Assembly (NCBI GenBank): GCA_945883505.1
Contig: CAMCXL010000007.1
Coordinates: 26,453-90,452, forward strand
Source of the DNA: Rhodoluna limnophila
GTDB taxonomy: Bacteria > Actinomycetota > Actinomycetes > Actinomycetales > Microbacteriaceae
DNA length: 64,000 bases
Direction: 5' to 3'
Both the position numbers and the translations under genes were made by a program. How positions within the stretch are numbered: the first letter of the stretch is position 1; each line of letters starts with the position of its first letter. Positions 9,131-17,318 of this stretch are shown in pieces. The notes under the pieces are model-generated. The model was not told the DNA's origin, did not search any database, and saw only the letters and a program-made list of their open reading frames with translations.

Positions 9131-10141
9131 TTAGTTTTGGCGCTCGATTACCGCATCGGCAAAGTTGGTAAGGGCTTCGCGAACTGGTCCCGCTGGCAAA
9201 TCTACTAGAGCTGCAATTGCCTGATCGGCCCAGCGCTTGGCCTCTTGGAAAGCACGCTCGGTTGCTGGGTGCTTGCGCATTTGTTCAATCACTTTGGTCA
9301 GTTGGACATCATCATCGAGCCCGGCATCAATTATCTCAACTAGCTTGGCTGATTCGCTATCTGATTTGGCATCCTGCCTCAAATAAAGCACCGGAAGGGT
9401 TGGAACCTGGGCCCTGAGGTCAGTGCCCGGGGTCTTACCCGAAACTTGTCCGTCCGAGTAAATATCCAGCACATCGTCGATGAGCTGGAAGGCAACCCCG
9501 ATTGCTTCACCGTATTTTCTAACCGGCTCGCGAAGCGATTCATCGGCGCCCGAGAACAATACGCCAAGCTCGGCGGAGGCAGAGATCAAAGATCCGGTTT
9601 TATCCGAAAGCACACTCAGGTAGTGATCAATAACGTCCTGGCCTTCGGCCGGACCAACTGTTTCATTCAGTTGCCCAAGACACAGTCTCTCGAAGGTATC
9701 GGCCTGCAAAGTTAAAGCTTTCTCGCCAAGTTTTGAAACTATCTGCGATGCTCTTGCAAATAACAGATCACCGGTCAAGATGGCAACGTTGTTACCCCAG
9801 ATCTCGTGAGCTGAATCAACACCTCTTCTTTTGGGAGCGTTATCCATAACATCGTCGTGATACAAAGTTCCGATATGGGTTAGTTCAACTACCACGGCAG
9901 CTTGAATGACTTTTTCTTGGGTTGACTCACCCAGCTGCGCGCAGAGCAAAACAAGTGTTGGTCTGATTCTTTTGCCACCGGCATCGATTAGATGTCTGGT
10001 GGTGACCTTGGCAATTGGGTCGGTGTGCTTTACAGCTTCAATCAGCTGCTGCTCTACTAACTCCAGGCCAGACTCGAGCTTCGCGAGTAGGTCTTTGTCA
10101 GCGACCTTGCGAAGCTGCTTTGGCAGCGAGGTTTTCGGCAT
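9131..10141 (-). CDS. Polyprenyl diphosphate synthase (menaquinone side chain)
   Basis: 336 residues of the trans-isoprenyl diphosphate synthase family. Both aspartate-rich motifs are intact: first DDVMD at 96-100 and second DDVLD at 222-226, plus GGKRIRP at 55-61 for IPP binding. Residues just before the first motif are small or aliphatic (GTLYH), consistent with a long-chain product. Its ATG overlaps the stop of menG by one base (TAATG), so it most likely makes the hepta- to nona-prenyl chain used by MenA; chain length cannot be determined here. Often annotated hepT/ispB/grcC. Confidence 0.9.
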   Translation of the reverse strand: MPKTSLPKQLRKVADKDLLAKLESGLELVEQQLIEAVKHTDPIAKVTTRHLIDAGGKRIRPTLVLLCAQLGESTQEKVIQAAVVVELTHIGTLYHDDVMDNAPKRRGVDSAHEIWGNNVAILTGDLLFARASQIVSKLGEKALTLQADTFERLCLGQLNETVGPAEGQDVIDHYLSVLSDKTGSLISASAELGVLFSGADESLREPVRKYGEAIGVAFQLIDDVLDIYSDGQVSGKTPGTDLRAQVPTLPVLYLRQDAKSDSESAKLVEIIDAGLDDDVQLTKVIEQMRKHPATERAFQEAKRWADQAIAALVDLPAGPVREALTNFADAVIERQN

Positions 10142-10845
10142 TAGTTGGCTTTCTTAGGCTTTGTTCCAATATGGATAGCAACAATTCCTAGGGTTTGATT
10201 CCTAAAACCAACAGATTGGTAGCCAACTTTTTCAATCAGTTTGGCTAGTTCTGCCTGTTTCGGCCAGGCGTCAATGGATTCAGCTAGGTAGCTATATGCC
10301 TCCGGGGTTTTAGATACCAGCGCCGAAATCCGAGGAAGCAGGTTCTTGAGGTAAAGCCGATACAAAGAATGCAAGGCCTTATTCGGAATGGTCGAGAATT
10401 CACAAACCACCAGCTTGCCTCCTGGCTTTAGCACCCGAAGCATTTCGGACAAGGCAAGCTCGGTGTTTTCGACATTTCGAAGACCAAAAGAAATAGTCAC
10501 GGTGTCAAACTCTTCTTCCCTAAAGGGAAGCTTGGTGGCATCGGCAAAGACGAACTCAATTTCGGGGTGACGCTTTCTGCCCTCTTCGAGCATGCCCATA
10601 GAGAAGTCGGCCGCGACCACGCGGACACCTTCTTTGAGGAAAGCTACCGAGGATGCCCCGGTGCCGGCGGCTAGGTCCAAGATGGTTTGACCGCTTTGAG
10701 GGTTTAACAGCTTTGCAACTGCTTTTCGCCATACTCTGGCTGATCCAAGAGAGAGTAAATCGTTCGCCCTGTCGTAGTTTTTTGCGACTTGGTCAAACAT
10801 CGCAGCAACTTCCTGCGCCTTCTTGGTTAGGTCTGCTTTACTCAC
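10141..10845 (-). CDS. menG: Demethylmenaquinone methyltransferase
   Basis: 234 residues, class I SAM-dependent methyltransferase of the UbiE/MenG family. MFDQVAKNYDRAN at the start, SAM-binding ILDLAAGTGASS at about 55-66, the GLRNVENTELALSEMLRVLKPGG block and a C-terminal GIVAIHIG are all diagnostic. It methylates demethylmenaquinone, the last step of menaquinone synthesis. GTG start at 10845 has TAAGAT 6 nt upstream on the minus strand and no ribosome binding site, so a leaderless mRNA is likely. Divergent from menF. Confidence 0.93.
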   Translation of the reverse strand: MSKADLTKKAQEVAAMFDQVAKNYDRANDLLSLGSARVWRKAVAKLLNPQSGQTILDLAAGTGASSVAFLKEGVRVVAADFSMGMLEEGRKRHPEIEFVFADATKLPFREEEFDTVTISFGLRNVENTELALSEMLRVLKPGGKLVVCEFSTIPNKALHSLYRLYLKNLLPRISALVSKTPEAYSYLAESIDAWPKQAELAKLIEKVGYQSVGFRNQTLGIVAIHIGTKPKKAN

Positions 10846-10851
10846 CTATCA

Positions 10852-10857
10852 ATCTTA
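10852..10857 (-). promoter_or_regulatory. -10 element for menG (leaderless)
   Basis: TAAGAT on the minus strand, 6 nt from the GTG start at 10845. A second -10-like hexamer, TAGAAT at 10867-10872 on the plus strand, faces the other way and could serve menF with a short leader. Confidence 0.45.
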
Positions 10858-10917
10858 GCTTTCACCTAGAATTTAAGAAGCTCGCCTACTTTGGCCCGAA
10901 AAAACGAAACGGCACCG

Positions 10918-12159
10918 ATGTCATCAATTCGAAAACTTCGCGTTTTATCGCGTGAGTTGGCGACCCCGGAGGGTTTTGACATCACCCGTCACTTCCCAGA
11001 AAACCCCACCGCATTCGTCAGAAACGGTCAAGGATTGGTCGGCTTCGGAGAAGCCGCCCGCTTTGAAACCTCCGGCTTGAACCGCATCCAAGAACTAGCT
11101 GCCGCTTGGCGCGAACAAGTTGAGCAAGCAGAAATCACCGACCCGCTCCAGGTTCAAGGAACAGGTCTGGTTGGTTTTGGAACTGCAACTTTCTCACCGG
11201 ATAGTTCACTGAACTCAGTGTTGATTGTTCCAAGGATCATTCTTGGAACAAGGGATGGTAGAAGCTGGATCACCAAGATCACCCCGGAAGGTGAACAGGA
11301 AGCAACCGCTGATTTTTATAGCAAAGTAATCTCCTACCGAGAAAACAACAAGCTCTCCTTCGTCGAAGGCTCAATGACCTCGGCTGGATTTCTAAAGCAA
11401 ACAGAAAAGGCAATCTCCAAAATTCGCTCCGGGAAGCTTCAAAAAGTTGTTTTGGCCCGAGAGATCATGGCTCAACTGCCAGCAGGCTTCGATATTCGAA
11501 CGGGACTTAGGTCGCTGGCAAAAAGATACCCGAGCTGCTGGGTGTATTCGGTTGATGGCAACTTCGGAGCATCCCCTGAGCTTTTGGTTCGGGTCTCCCA
11601 CGGTCAAGTTTCTGCCCGAGTGCTAGCTGGAACAACCTCCCGCGGTGACTCACCAGAGTCAGACGTTCAGAAATCTAACTTCCTCGTTGCCTCAGAGAAA
11701 AACTTGGCCGAGCACCGCTTCGCGGTTGACTCAATGGTTGAGGCACTAAATCCTTTTTGCATAACTGTCGATACCGACGAGAAGCCCTTCAGCTTGGCTC
11801 TTCCTGATTTGTGGCACCTGGCAAGCGATGTTTACGGAAAGCTCAAGAACAACATCTCGGTGCTGGACTTGGCGGCCTTCCTTCACCCAACTGCTGCGGT
11901 TGCCGGCACGGGAAGACAAGCTGCTCAAGCTCTGATCGCAGAGCTTGAGCCCTTTGATCGTGGCGGCTACGCCGGACCGGTTGGTTGGATTGGTGCCGAT
12001 GGCGATGGCGAATGGGCCATCGCGCTTCGAGGTGGATATATCGAAGAAAACGTCTTGACTGCTTTTGCAGGATGTGGGCTGGTTGCCGATTCGGAACCTG
12101 CCGCAGAACTTGAAGAAACAGAACTGAAGTTTGCTCCAGTTCGAGGCTCTCTTAGCTAG
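10918..12159 (+). CDS. menF: Isochorismate synthase
   Basis: 413 residues from ATG 10918; an in-frame TTG at 10891 would add nine residues (MARKNETAP) and cannot be excluded. Chorismate-binding enzyme domain with LQKVVLAREI, FGASPELLV, RVLAGTTSRGDS, SEKNLAEHRF and the HPTAAVAGTGRQ / PVGWIGADGDGEWAIALR signature blocks, which hold the Mg2+ and chorismate ligands. It converts chorismate to isochorismate, the committed step into menaquinone. Salicylate or anthranilate synthase activity is possible by homology, but the men neighbours make MenF the natural call. Stop codon overlaps that of menD (convergent, shared CTAG). Confidence 0.9.
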   Translation: MSSIRKLRVLSRELATPEGFDITRHFPENPTAFVRNGQGLVGFGEAARFETSGLNRIQELAAAWREQVEQAEITDPLQVQGTGLVGFGTATFSPDSSLNSVLIVPRIILGTRDGRSWITKITPEGEQEATADFYSKVISYRENNKLSFVEGSMTSAGFLKQTEKAISKIRSGKLQKVVLAREIMAQLPAGFDIRTGLRSLAKRYPSCWVYSVDGNFGASPELLVRVSHGQVSARVLAGTTSRGDSPESDVQKSNFLVASEKNLAEHRFAVDSMVEALNPFCITVDTDEKPFSLALPDLWHLASDVYGKLKNNISVLDLAAFLHPTAAVAGTGRQAAQALIAELEPFDRGGYAGPVGWIGADGDGEWAIALRGGYIEENVLTAFAGCGLVADSEPAAELEETELKFAPVRGSLS

Positions 12160-13727
12160 AGCTTTACCTCAATCAGCACACGCCCCGGTGTTGCCAGTGC
12201 TTCGGTGAGTTCTTGTTCGTTAGCCGGGGCAATGTAAACAAAACCGTAGGCGTTGGCTAGGGACCAGTAGTCGATTTTTTGACCGGCTCTAAATATCCGG
12301 TCAAAAGTTCCGGTCTCCACTGTTTGGAAAAGCTCAAGGTTTTCAAAGATGCTGCCGCCTTGATCGTTGACCATAATTAGCTGAAGGTTTAGGGTTTCTT
12401 CCGGATCTTCAATCATCGATGAAGCATCGTGAATCAAAGTCAGATCACCAATGATTGCTCTGGTGAATGCACCCTCGGCACGAAGTGCGATGCCGGTTGC
12501 TGTTGCAACCGTCCCATCAATTCCAGAAAGGCCGCGGTTAGCAAAAACCTGAACTGCCTTTGAAGGTGCCCAAACATCCGCTTCGCGGATCATCCTTGAT
12601 GCGCCCAGCGCAATCGAATCATCCAGTTGGCTGGCTTGATATACAAGCTCAATGACTTTTCTTCTCGTTAGGCCAGCTTCGTAAGCTTGAGCCGAGATCC
12701 AGTTATGAGATGCTACTCGCCACCTGGCCAGCCATTCACTACTGACCTCACCGTTTACGGTTAGGTCATCAACAATTTGAGCGGCATTGCCGTAGGGGTT
12801 AAACAATCCGGTTAGTTCAGATTTCATAACAATCAGTTCAATGTCTTGGCGTGCAATTAACTTTTGAACTTCTCGGCTCAGAGTTGGCTTGCCATACACC
12901 ACGACCCGCTGGATCTTAGCTTTTAGTTCTTCGTCTTCGGCCAAAATAGCTGGGTAAGCAACAATCGAGTTTGCTCCATAGCGACACCTCGAGCTTGGCT
13001 CGGCAAACACCGGCCAACCAAAAGCTTCTGAGGTTTCAAGTGCTAGGACTCCAGATTCTGCTCCAGCAATCACAACGGTGTTTAGTTCGCCGTCCAAAAC
13101 AGCAAAGCTTGGAACCGGCAGTGTCTCTTCGGGAAACTCTGCTCCGGTATAGATATCTGCCGCATCCGGAGAAGGGGAAGAAAGTGGTTCCTTAAAACAA
13201 ATATTTAGGTGCACCGGCCCAGGCCGGTGCGGAAAATCCCCCATTGCAGTTGAAACTGCTCGTTCGGCTAAGAGCCGAACAAAATCCAAATCAACATCAC
13301 CTTCGGGGGCTGGAACATCTTCACAAAACCTAACGGCTTCGCCAAAGATCCCAACCTGGTGGGTAGTTTGATTGGCTCCCAATCCCCGAAGCTCTTGAGG
13401 TCGATCGGCGGTTATTACGATCATTGGAACACCGCTGTGGTGAGCTTCCAAGACTGCCGGCAACAAATTGGCAACCGCAGTTCCGGAGGTGGTAATAATT
13501 GCAACCGGCTGGCCGGACGCTCTTGCAGCTCCCAGGGCAGTGAAGGCCATCGATCGCTCGTCGATGCGAACTCGAACGGTTAGGCGATCAACATCGTGAA
13601 GTTGCTGTGCGGCTATCGCAAGCGACTGCGAGCGTGAGCCGGGAGATAAAAAAACGTCCTCGACCTCCAGCTCTGAAAGAGCTGCCATTAAATTGGCTGC
13701 GAAGACTTGCGAAGGCGCGACAATCAA
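12156..13727 (-). CDS. menD: SEPHCHC synthase MenD (thiamine-diphosphate enzyme)
   Basis: 523 residues. N-terminal SPGSRS (28-33), then GTAVANLLPAVLEAHHSGVPMIVITADRP with family-typical ELRGLGANQTTHQ, and C-terminal thiamine-diphosphate/Mg2+ region IGDLTLIHDASSM ... VNDQGGSIFE. It condenses isochorismate with 2-oxoglutarate. TTG start at 13727 lies 2 nt after the stop of the PLDc_N gene, with AAGGAC upstream, so it depends on that transcript. Slightly shorter than the E. coli protein (556), as is usual in Actinobacteria. Confidence 0.92.
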   Translation of the reverse strand: MIVAPSQVFAANLMAALSELEVEDVFLSPGSRSQSLAIAAQQLHDVDRLTVRVRIDERSMAFTALGAARASGQPVAIITTSGTAVANLLPAVLEAHHSGVPMIVITADRPQELRGLGANQTTHQVGIFGEAVRFCEDVPAPEGDVDLDFVRLLAERAVSTAMGDFPHRPGPVHLNICFKEPLSSPSPDAADIYTGAEFPEETLPVPSFAVLDGELNTVVIAGAESGVLALETSEAFGWPVFAEPSSRCRYGANSIVAYPAILAEDEELKAKIQRVVVYGKPTLSREVQKLIARQDIELIVMKSELTGLFNPYGNAAQIVDDLTVNGEVSSEWLARWRVASHNWISAQAYEAGLTRRKVIELVYQASQLDDSIALGASRMIREADVWAPSKAVQVFANRGLSGIDGTVATATGIALRAEGAFTRAIIGDLTLIHDASSMIEDPEETLNLQLIMVNDQGGSIFENLELFQTVETGTFDRIFRAGQKIDYWSLANAYGFVYIAPANEQELTEALATPGRVLIEVKL

Positions 13728-13729
13728 AG

Positions 13730-14098
13730 CTACGACTTGTCCTTAGGTTCTGGGCCTGAGTCTTCCTCCGGGTTGTCTTGAGGTTTATCCTCCGGCTTGG
13801 CATCGGGTTTTTTCTCATCTTGGGCGTCAAGTTTTTCTGATAGATCGCGCAAAAAAGCTGGGTCATCGTCGGGAGCTACGGATTTGGTCTTTCTATAGCG
13901 TTGCTTGGGTTGACCGATAGGTCTTCCAAGAACCAGGTAAAGCAACCCACCGATGAATGGAACGCCAGCGCAGATTAGGATCCAGAGCCACTTCGGCAGG
14001 TTCCTAACCTCGTTTTTGTTTGCGCTGGCTGCAAATACAGTGACAAATACTGTAAATAGCAGCCAGACTCCGAATACGAAAAGTAGTCCTCTAACCAT
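13730..14098 (-). CDS. PLDc_N-domain small membrane protein
   Basis: 122 residues. Two membrane segments (about 5-23 and 37-57) separated by NEVRNLPKWLWILICAGVPFIGG, the phospholipase-D nuclease N-terminal (PLDc_N) signature, ending in LYLVLGRP. The C-terminal half is hydrophilic and charge-rich with many Asp, Glu, Lys and Pro. Function unknown; such genes commonly sit beside menD/menE in Actinobacteria. ATG 14098 has TAGAGT 6 nt upstream on the minus strand, consistent with a leaderless start, and heads the menD transcript. Confidence 0.8.
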   Translation of the reverse strand: MVRGLLFVFGVWLLFTVFVTVFAASANKNEVRNLPKWLWILICAGVPFIGGLLYLVLGRPIGQPKQRYRKTKSVAPDDDPAFLRDLSEKLDAQDEKKPDAKPEDKPQDNPEEDSGPEPKDKS

Positions 14099-14104
14099 GC
14101 ATTA

Positions 14105-14131
14105 ACTCTAAGCGAGAGACAAACTTAGAAT
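14105..14131. promoter_or_regulatory. Divergent -10 pair: PLDc_N/menD (minus) and DUF4229 (plus)
   Basis: Minus: TAGAGT at 14105-14110, 6 nt from ATG 14098. Plus: TAGAAT at 14126-14131, 6 nt from GTG 14138. Both genes lack ribosome binding sites, so both transcripts look leaderless. The intergenic gap is only 39 nt. Confidence 0.5.
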
Positions 14132-14137
14132 GTAACT

Positions 14138-14413
14138 GTGAAAAAACTCTGGTTAGTCTTTATATCGGCTCGATTGGGCCTATTTGCCCTGTTCTTGACC
14201 ATTTTCTTGCTGCTGGGATTCGAGGGAATCTACTCGGCAATCATCGCCGGGGTGCTGGCCCTGGCTATTTCACTGGTGTTTTTGCAGAAGCAAAGGGATG
14301 CTTTATCGGCTGAAATCTATAAGAGAAACAAACGGGATAAGTTCTCCGGCGTTCCAGACCAAGACGCCGATGTTGAAAACTCGATTCTCGACTCAAAAGA
14401 AGACAACAAATAA
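14138..14413 (+). CDS. DUF4229 family two-TM protein
   Basis: 91 residues: a short Lys-rich start (MKKLWLVFISARLGLF), two hydrophobic segments (about 8-26 and 32-48), then a charged tail with RDALSAEIYKRNKRDK. This matches the DUF4229 family, found almost only in Actinobacteria and usually beside menA or other men genes; function unknown. GTG start chosen because TAGAAT lies exactly 6 nt upstream. Its last 21 nt overlap the end of menA on the other strand. Confidence 0.75.
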   Translation: MKKLWLVFISARLGLFALFLTIFLLLGFEGIYSAIIAGVLALAISLVFLQKQRDALSAEIYKRNKRDKFSGVPDQDADVENSILDSKEDNK

Positions 14414-15277
14414 CCCAAGAGCCAGGCTCAGCGCATAGGCCAAAGCCGCAAAGCTAGTGAGCTTCAAAACCAAAATCAATTCCTTTGGTGTTTTAGCCGT
14501 TGCCACAATTACCGTGGCGGGAACTACCAATAAAAGCGCCATAAAGCCCAGCATGGTGGCCGGATAAAGCAGGCTAAAAAAGCCAAGAATTAAAAACGGC
14601 AGCCAGATCATCAAAAGAAAAATCGCGATAGCTGGTTTCTTACCCAGGCGAACAGCCAGGGTTTTCTTGGAATAAAGAGCATCGGTTTCGATATCCCGGA
14701 TGTTATTGACCATCAATACAGCAGAGGCAAATAGCCCCGAGGCAATTCCCCCTAGGACCGCATTGAACTCAACGAAGCCAACCTGAATGAAAGTGGTTCC
14801 GATTGTTGCAACCAGTCCAAAAAACACAAAGACTGCAAGTTCTCCAAGACCGGCATAACCGTAGGGGCTTTTGCCTCCGGTATAAAACCAAGCCGCAATA
14901 ATTGCGGCAGCTCCAACCGCCAGCAGCCAATAAAATCCGGTGATCAAAACAATCGCTAAACCTGCAACGCCAGCCAGCAGGAAAAAGCCAAAGGCCGCAA
15001 GCTTGACGGCCTCGGGCTTCACAGACTTAGATCCGGTTAGCCGAAGCGGTCCAACCCGATGGTCATCGGTTCCTCGAATTCCATCCGAGTAGTCGTTGGC
15101 GAAGTTCACACCGATTTGCAAAAAAAGCGCGACTGCCAGAGCTAGAACAGACAGACCAAGATCAAAAGCCTGAACCGAATCGGCAGCACCTGCCCCGATA
15201 GCAACCGGCGCTATGGCAAGTGGCAGGGTTCGAAGCCTTGCGCCCTCGATCCAAAGATTCAGTTTCTTTGTCTTCAT
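14393..15277 (-). CDS. menA: 1,4-dihydroxy-2-naphthoate polyprenyltransferase
   Basis: 294 residues from ATG 15277, which has GAGGAAG 7 nt upstream; a longer reading from 15307 would overlap menE and lacks such a site. UbiA-superfamily membrane protein with about nine TM segments. First Asp motif NDYSDGIRGTDD at 61-72, second RDIETDALYSKKTLAVRLG, both needed to bind Mg2+-prenyl diphosphate. Transfers the polyprenyl chain to DHNA. Sits 10 nt after menE on the same transcript; 3' end overlaps the converging DUF4229 gene. Confidence 0.92.
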   Translation of the reverse strand: MKTKKLNLWIEGARLRTLPLAIAPVAIGAGAADSVQAFDLGLSVLALAVALFLQIGVNFANDYSDGIRGTDDHRVGPLRLTGSKSVKPEAVKLAAFGFFLLAGVAGLAIVLITGFYWLLAVGAAAIIAAWFYTGGKSPYGYAGLGELAVFVFFGLVATIGTTFIQVGFVEFNAVLGGIASGLFASAVLMVNNIRDIETDALYSKKTLAVRLGKKPAIAIFLLMIWLPFLILGFFSLLYPATMLGFMALLLVVPATVIVATAKTPKELILVLKLTSFAALAYALSLALGLFVVFF

Positions 15278-15287
15278 CTGTACTTCC

Positions 15288-16388
15288 TCAGTTAAAAAGC
15301 TCTGCAACTAATCGGTTATCTGTCTTACCGGTTAGAAGCTTAGGGAGCTTATCCACCCGAATCACCCGGATTGGTTTTCCGGCTGGACCCAGTAAATGAG
15401 CCAGTTGATTGGCGATGTCATCGGCAACTTCAGGAGAACCAATGTAAGCAATTCCCACCCGCTCACCCCAGGTCTCATCCTGCAGCGGCACTGCGGCAAT
15501 TTCTGAAACCCCGGGTAGCTCAGAGCCTAAATATTCAACTCTTTCAAGCGAAAGCTTTATTCCACCTGAAATAATCACCCGATCGGCACGGCCGATGATG
15601 TTGAGCTTTCCATCGGGAGATAACTCGGCTAAATCGTTAGTAAAGATCCAATCATCTTGCCCCTCGGCCAGAGTCTTTCCAGAAATTAACAGCCTGCCAT
15701 CGGGAGCAATCTTGAGCCTTACGCCATCGAGTGGAACTCCGTCATAGACGCAGCCGCCGGAAGTTTCGGTCATCCCGTAGCTAACGACAACTTTGATGCC
15801 CAGATCAGTAGCTTTTTGCCTCAGCTCCTCGGGAGTTGCTTGTCCTCCAACCAGAATTGCGCGAAAGCTCTTCAGCACTGCAAGCATGTCTTTATTTTTC
15901 CCCGCCTCGGAGATAAGTTTTGCTAGCTGGTTTGGAACCAGTGACGTATAACGAATTTGATTGGTCATCAACATCGCTGAGCGCAAGAAGGCCTCTGCCG
16001 TGAAAGGCAAGGCGGTATTCATAATCACTGGCTGTTGATCGGCAAGCAGCGATCTAATAAGTACCTGTTGGCCCGCGATGAAATTGATCGGAAGTGCCAA
16101 TAGCCATTGGCCCCAAGGTCCCAAGCGCTCTTGGCCAGTTGTGGCTGCGTGTAGCAAGGCTTCGGTAGAAATGGAGATGCGTTTTGGAATTCCGGTGGAA
16201 CCGGATGATTCCACAACGCATGCAATATTTTTTGCCACCTGCTCTGGCAAAGGATCAATTGCTGGCCTAACACCGTTTATTTCAGGAGCGGAGACAAAGA
16301 TAGCTTTTTTGTTTTGGATCACATCCGCTAGAACAAGCAGCGCCTTCACGGTGTCGTTGGCGGGAACCACCGCAAGCGGCTTAGTCAT
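15288..16388 (-). CDS. menE: o-Succinylbenzoate--CoA ligase
   Basis: 366 residues, an ANL-superfamily adenylating enzyme. ATP/phosphate loop ESSGSTGIPKR, then YGMTETSGG, and the hinge region NIIGRADRVIISGGIKLSLERVE. The C-terminal PKLLTGKTDNR carries the conserved catalytic Lys. It is shorter than E. coli MenE (about 450), matching the compact actinobacterial form. It activates o-succinylbenzoate with CoA for MenB, whose gene is 7 nt upstream. ATG start at 16388. Confidence 0.9.
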   Translation of the reverse strand: MTKPLAVVPANDTVKALLVLADVIQNKKAIFVSAPEINGVRPAIDPLPEQVAKNIACVVESSGSTGIPKRISISTEALLHAATTGQERLGPWGQWLLALPINFIAGQQVLIRSLLADQQPVIMNTALPFTAEAFLRSAMLMTNQIRYTSLVPNQLAKLISEAGKNKDMLAVLKSFRAILVGGQATPEELRQKATDLGIKVVVSYGMTETSGGCVYDGVPLDGVRLKIAPDGRLLISGKTLAEGQDDWIFTNDLAELSPDGKLNIIGRADRVIISGGIKLSLERVEYLGSELPGVSEIAAVPLQDETWGERVGIAYIGSPEVADDIANQLAHLLGPAGKPIRVIRVDKLPKLLTGKTDNRLVAELFN

Positions 16389-16395
16389 TTTTCAA

Positions 16396-17301
16396 TCAGA
16401 AGTGCCAAGGGTAAGGCGCCCAGTTAGGTTCGCGCTTTTCCAAGAAAGCATCGCGGCCTTCGGCCGCCTCATCGGAAGCGTAGGCCAGCCTGGTCGCCTC
16501 GCCTGCAAATATTTGCTGGCCGATTAGTCCATCGTCGATGGCGTTCATGGCAAATTTCAGCATGCGAATAGATGTTGGTGATTTGGACATAATCTCGGTT
16601 GCCCAAGCTACGCCTTCTTTTTCCAAGTCCTTATGCGCAACTGCCTTGTTCACAACACCCATCTCCACTGCTTTCTCGGCGCTGTATTCCTGTCCGAGGA
16701 AGAAAATCTCGCGAGCAAATTTCTGACCGACTTGGCGCGCAAGGTATGCACTTCCAAAGCCACCGTCAAAAGAGCCAACATCAGCATCGGTTTGCTTGAA
16801 GCGAGCGTGCTCGATGCTTGCAATCGAAAGATCGCAAACCACATTCAATGAGTGTCCTCCCCCGGCTGCCCAGCCTGGAACCAATGCGATAACAACTTTT
16901 GGCATGAAGCGAATAAGTCTTTGAACTTCAAGAATATGCAAGCGACCGGATTTGGCAGGGTCTTGATTGTTCTCATCATCGGCGTATTTATAGCCGTCCT
17001 TGCCTCGAACTCTTTGATCGCCACCGCTTGAAAAAGCCCAGCCGCCGTCTTTGGGCGATGGTCCGTTGCCGGTTAGTAATACAACTCCAACCTTTGAGTT
17101 GTTCTTGGCGTGCTCGAGCGATGCTGCTAGCTCGTCAACGGTTTTTGGGCGAAAGGCGTTTCTTACCTCTGGGCGGTTGAAGGCAACGCGAACTACCCCA
17201 AGGGATATGTGCTGGTGATAGCTGATGTCGGTCTGATTCTCAAAACCTGGAACCTCGCGCCAAATAGACGCGTCAAACAGCTCAGAAACTGGATTTGCCA
17301 T
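16396..17301 (-). CDS. menB: 1,4-dihydroxy-2-naphthoyl-CoA synthase
   Basis: 301 residues of the crotonase superfamily. FSSGGDQRVRGKDGYKY contains the MenB-specific segment, GWAAGGGHSLNVVCDLSIAS the oxyanion-hole helix, and DADVGSFDGGFGSAYLARQVG the third family block; C-terminal NWAPYPWHF is typical. It closes the second ring of the naphthoquinone. ATG start 17301 is 6 nt from a minus-strand TAGTCT that overlaps the -10 of divergent menC; no ribosome binding site, so leaderless. Heads menB-menE-menA. Confidence 0.95.
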   Translation of the reverse strand: MANPVSELFDASIWREVPGFENQTDISYHQHISLGVVRVAFNRPEVRNAFRPKTVDELAASLEHAKNNSKVGVVLLTGNGPSPKDGGWAFSSGGDQRVRGKDGYKYADDENNQDPAKSGRLHILEVQRLIRFMPKVVIALVPGWAAGGGHSLNVVCDLSIASIEHARFKQTDADVGSFDGGFGSAYLARQVGQKFAREIFFLGQEYSAEKAVEMGVVNKAVAHKDLEKEGVAWATEIMSKSPTSIRMLKFAMNAIDDGLIGQQIFAGEATRLAYASDEAAEGRDAFLEKREPNWAPYPWHF

Positions 17302-17318
17302 GCTCTTAGACTAACAAT
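17302..17318. promoter_or_regulatory. Shared bidirectional leaderless promoter, menB/menC
   Basis: The whole intergenic gap is 17 nt. The plus-strand -10 TAGACT (17307-17312) and minus-strand -10 TAGTCT (17313-17308) overlap by five bases. Each ends exactly 6 nt before its start codon (GTG 17319 and ATG 17301), so both mRNAs are predicted leaderless. No -35 box is recognisable on either side. Confidence 0.6.
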
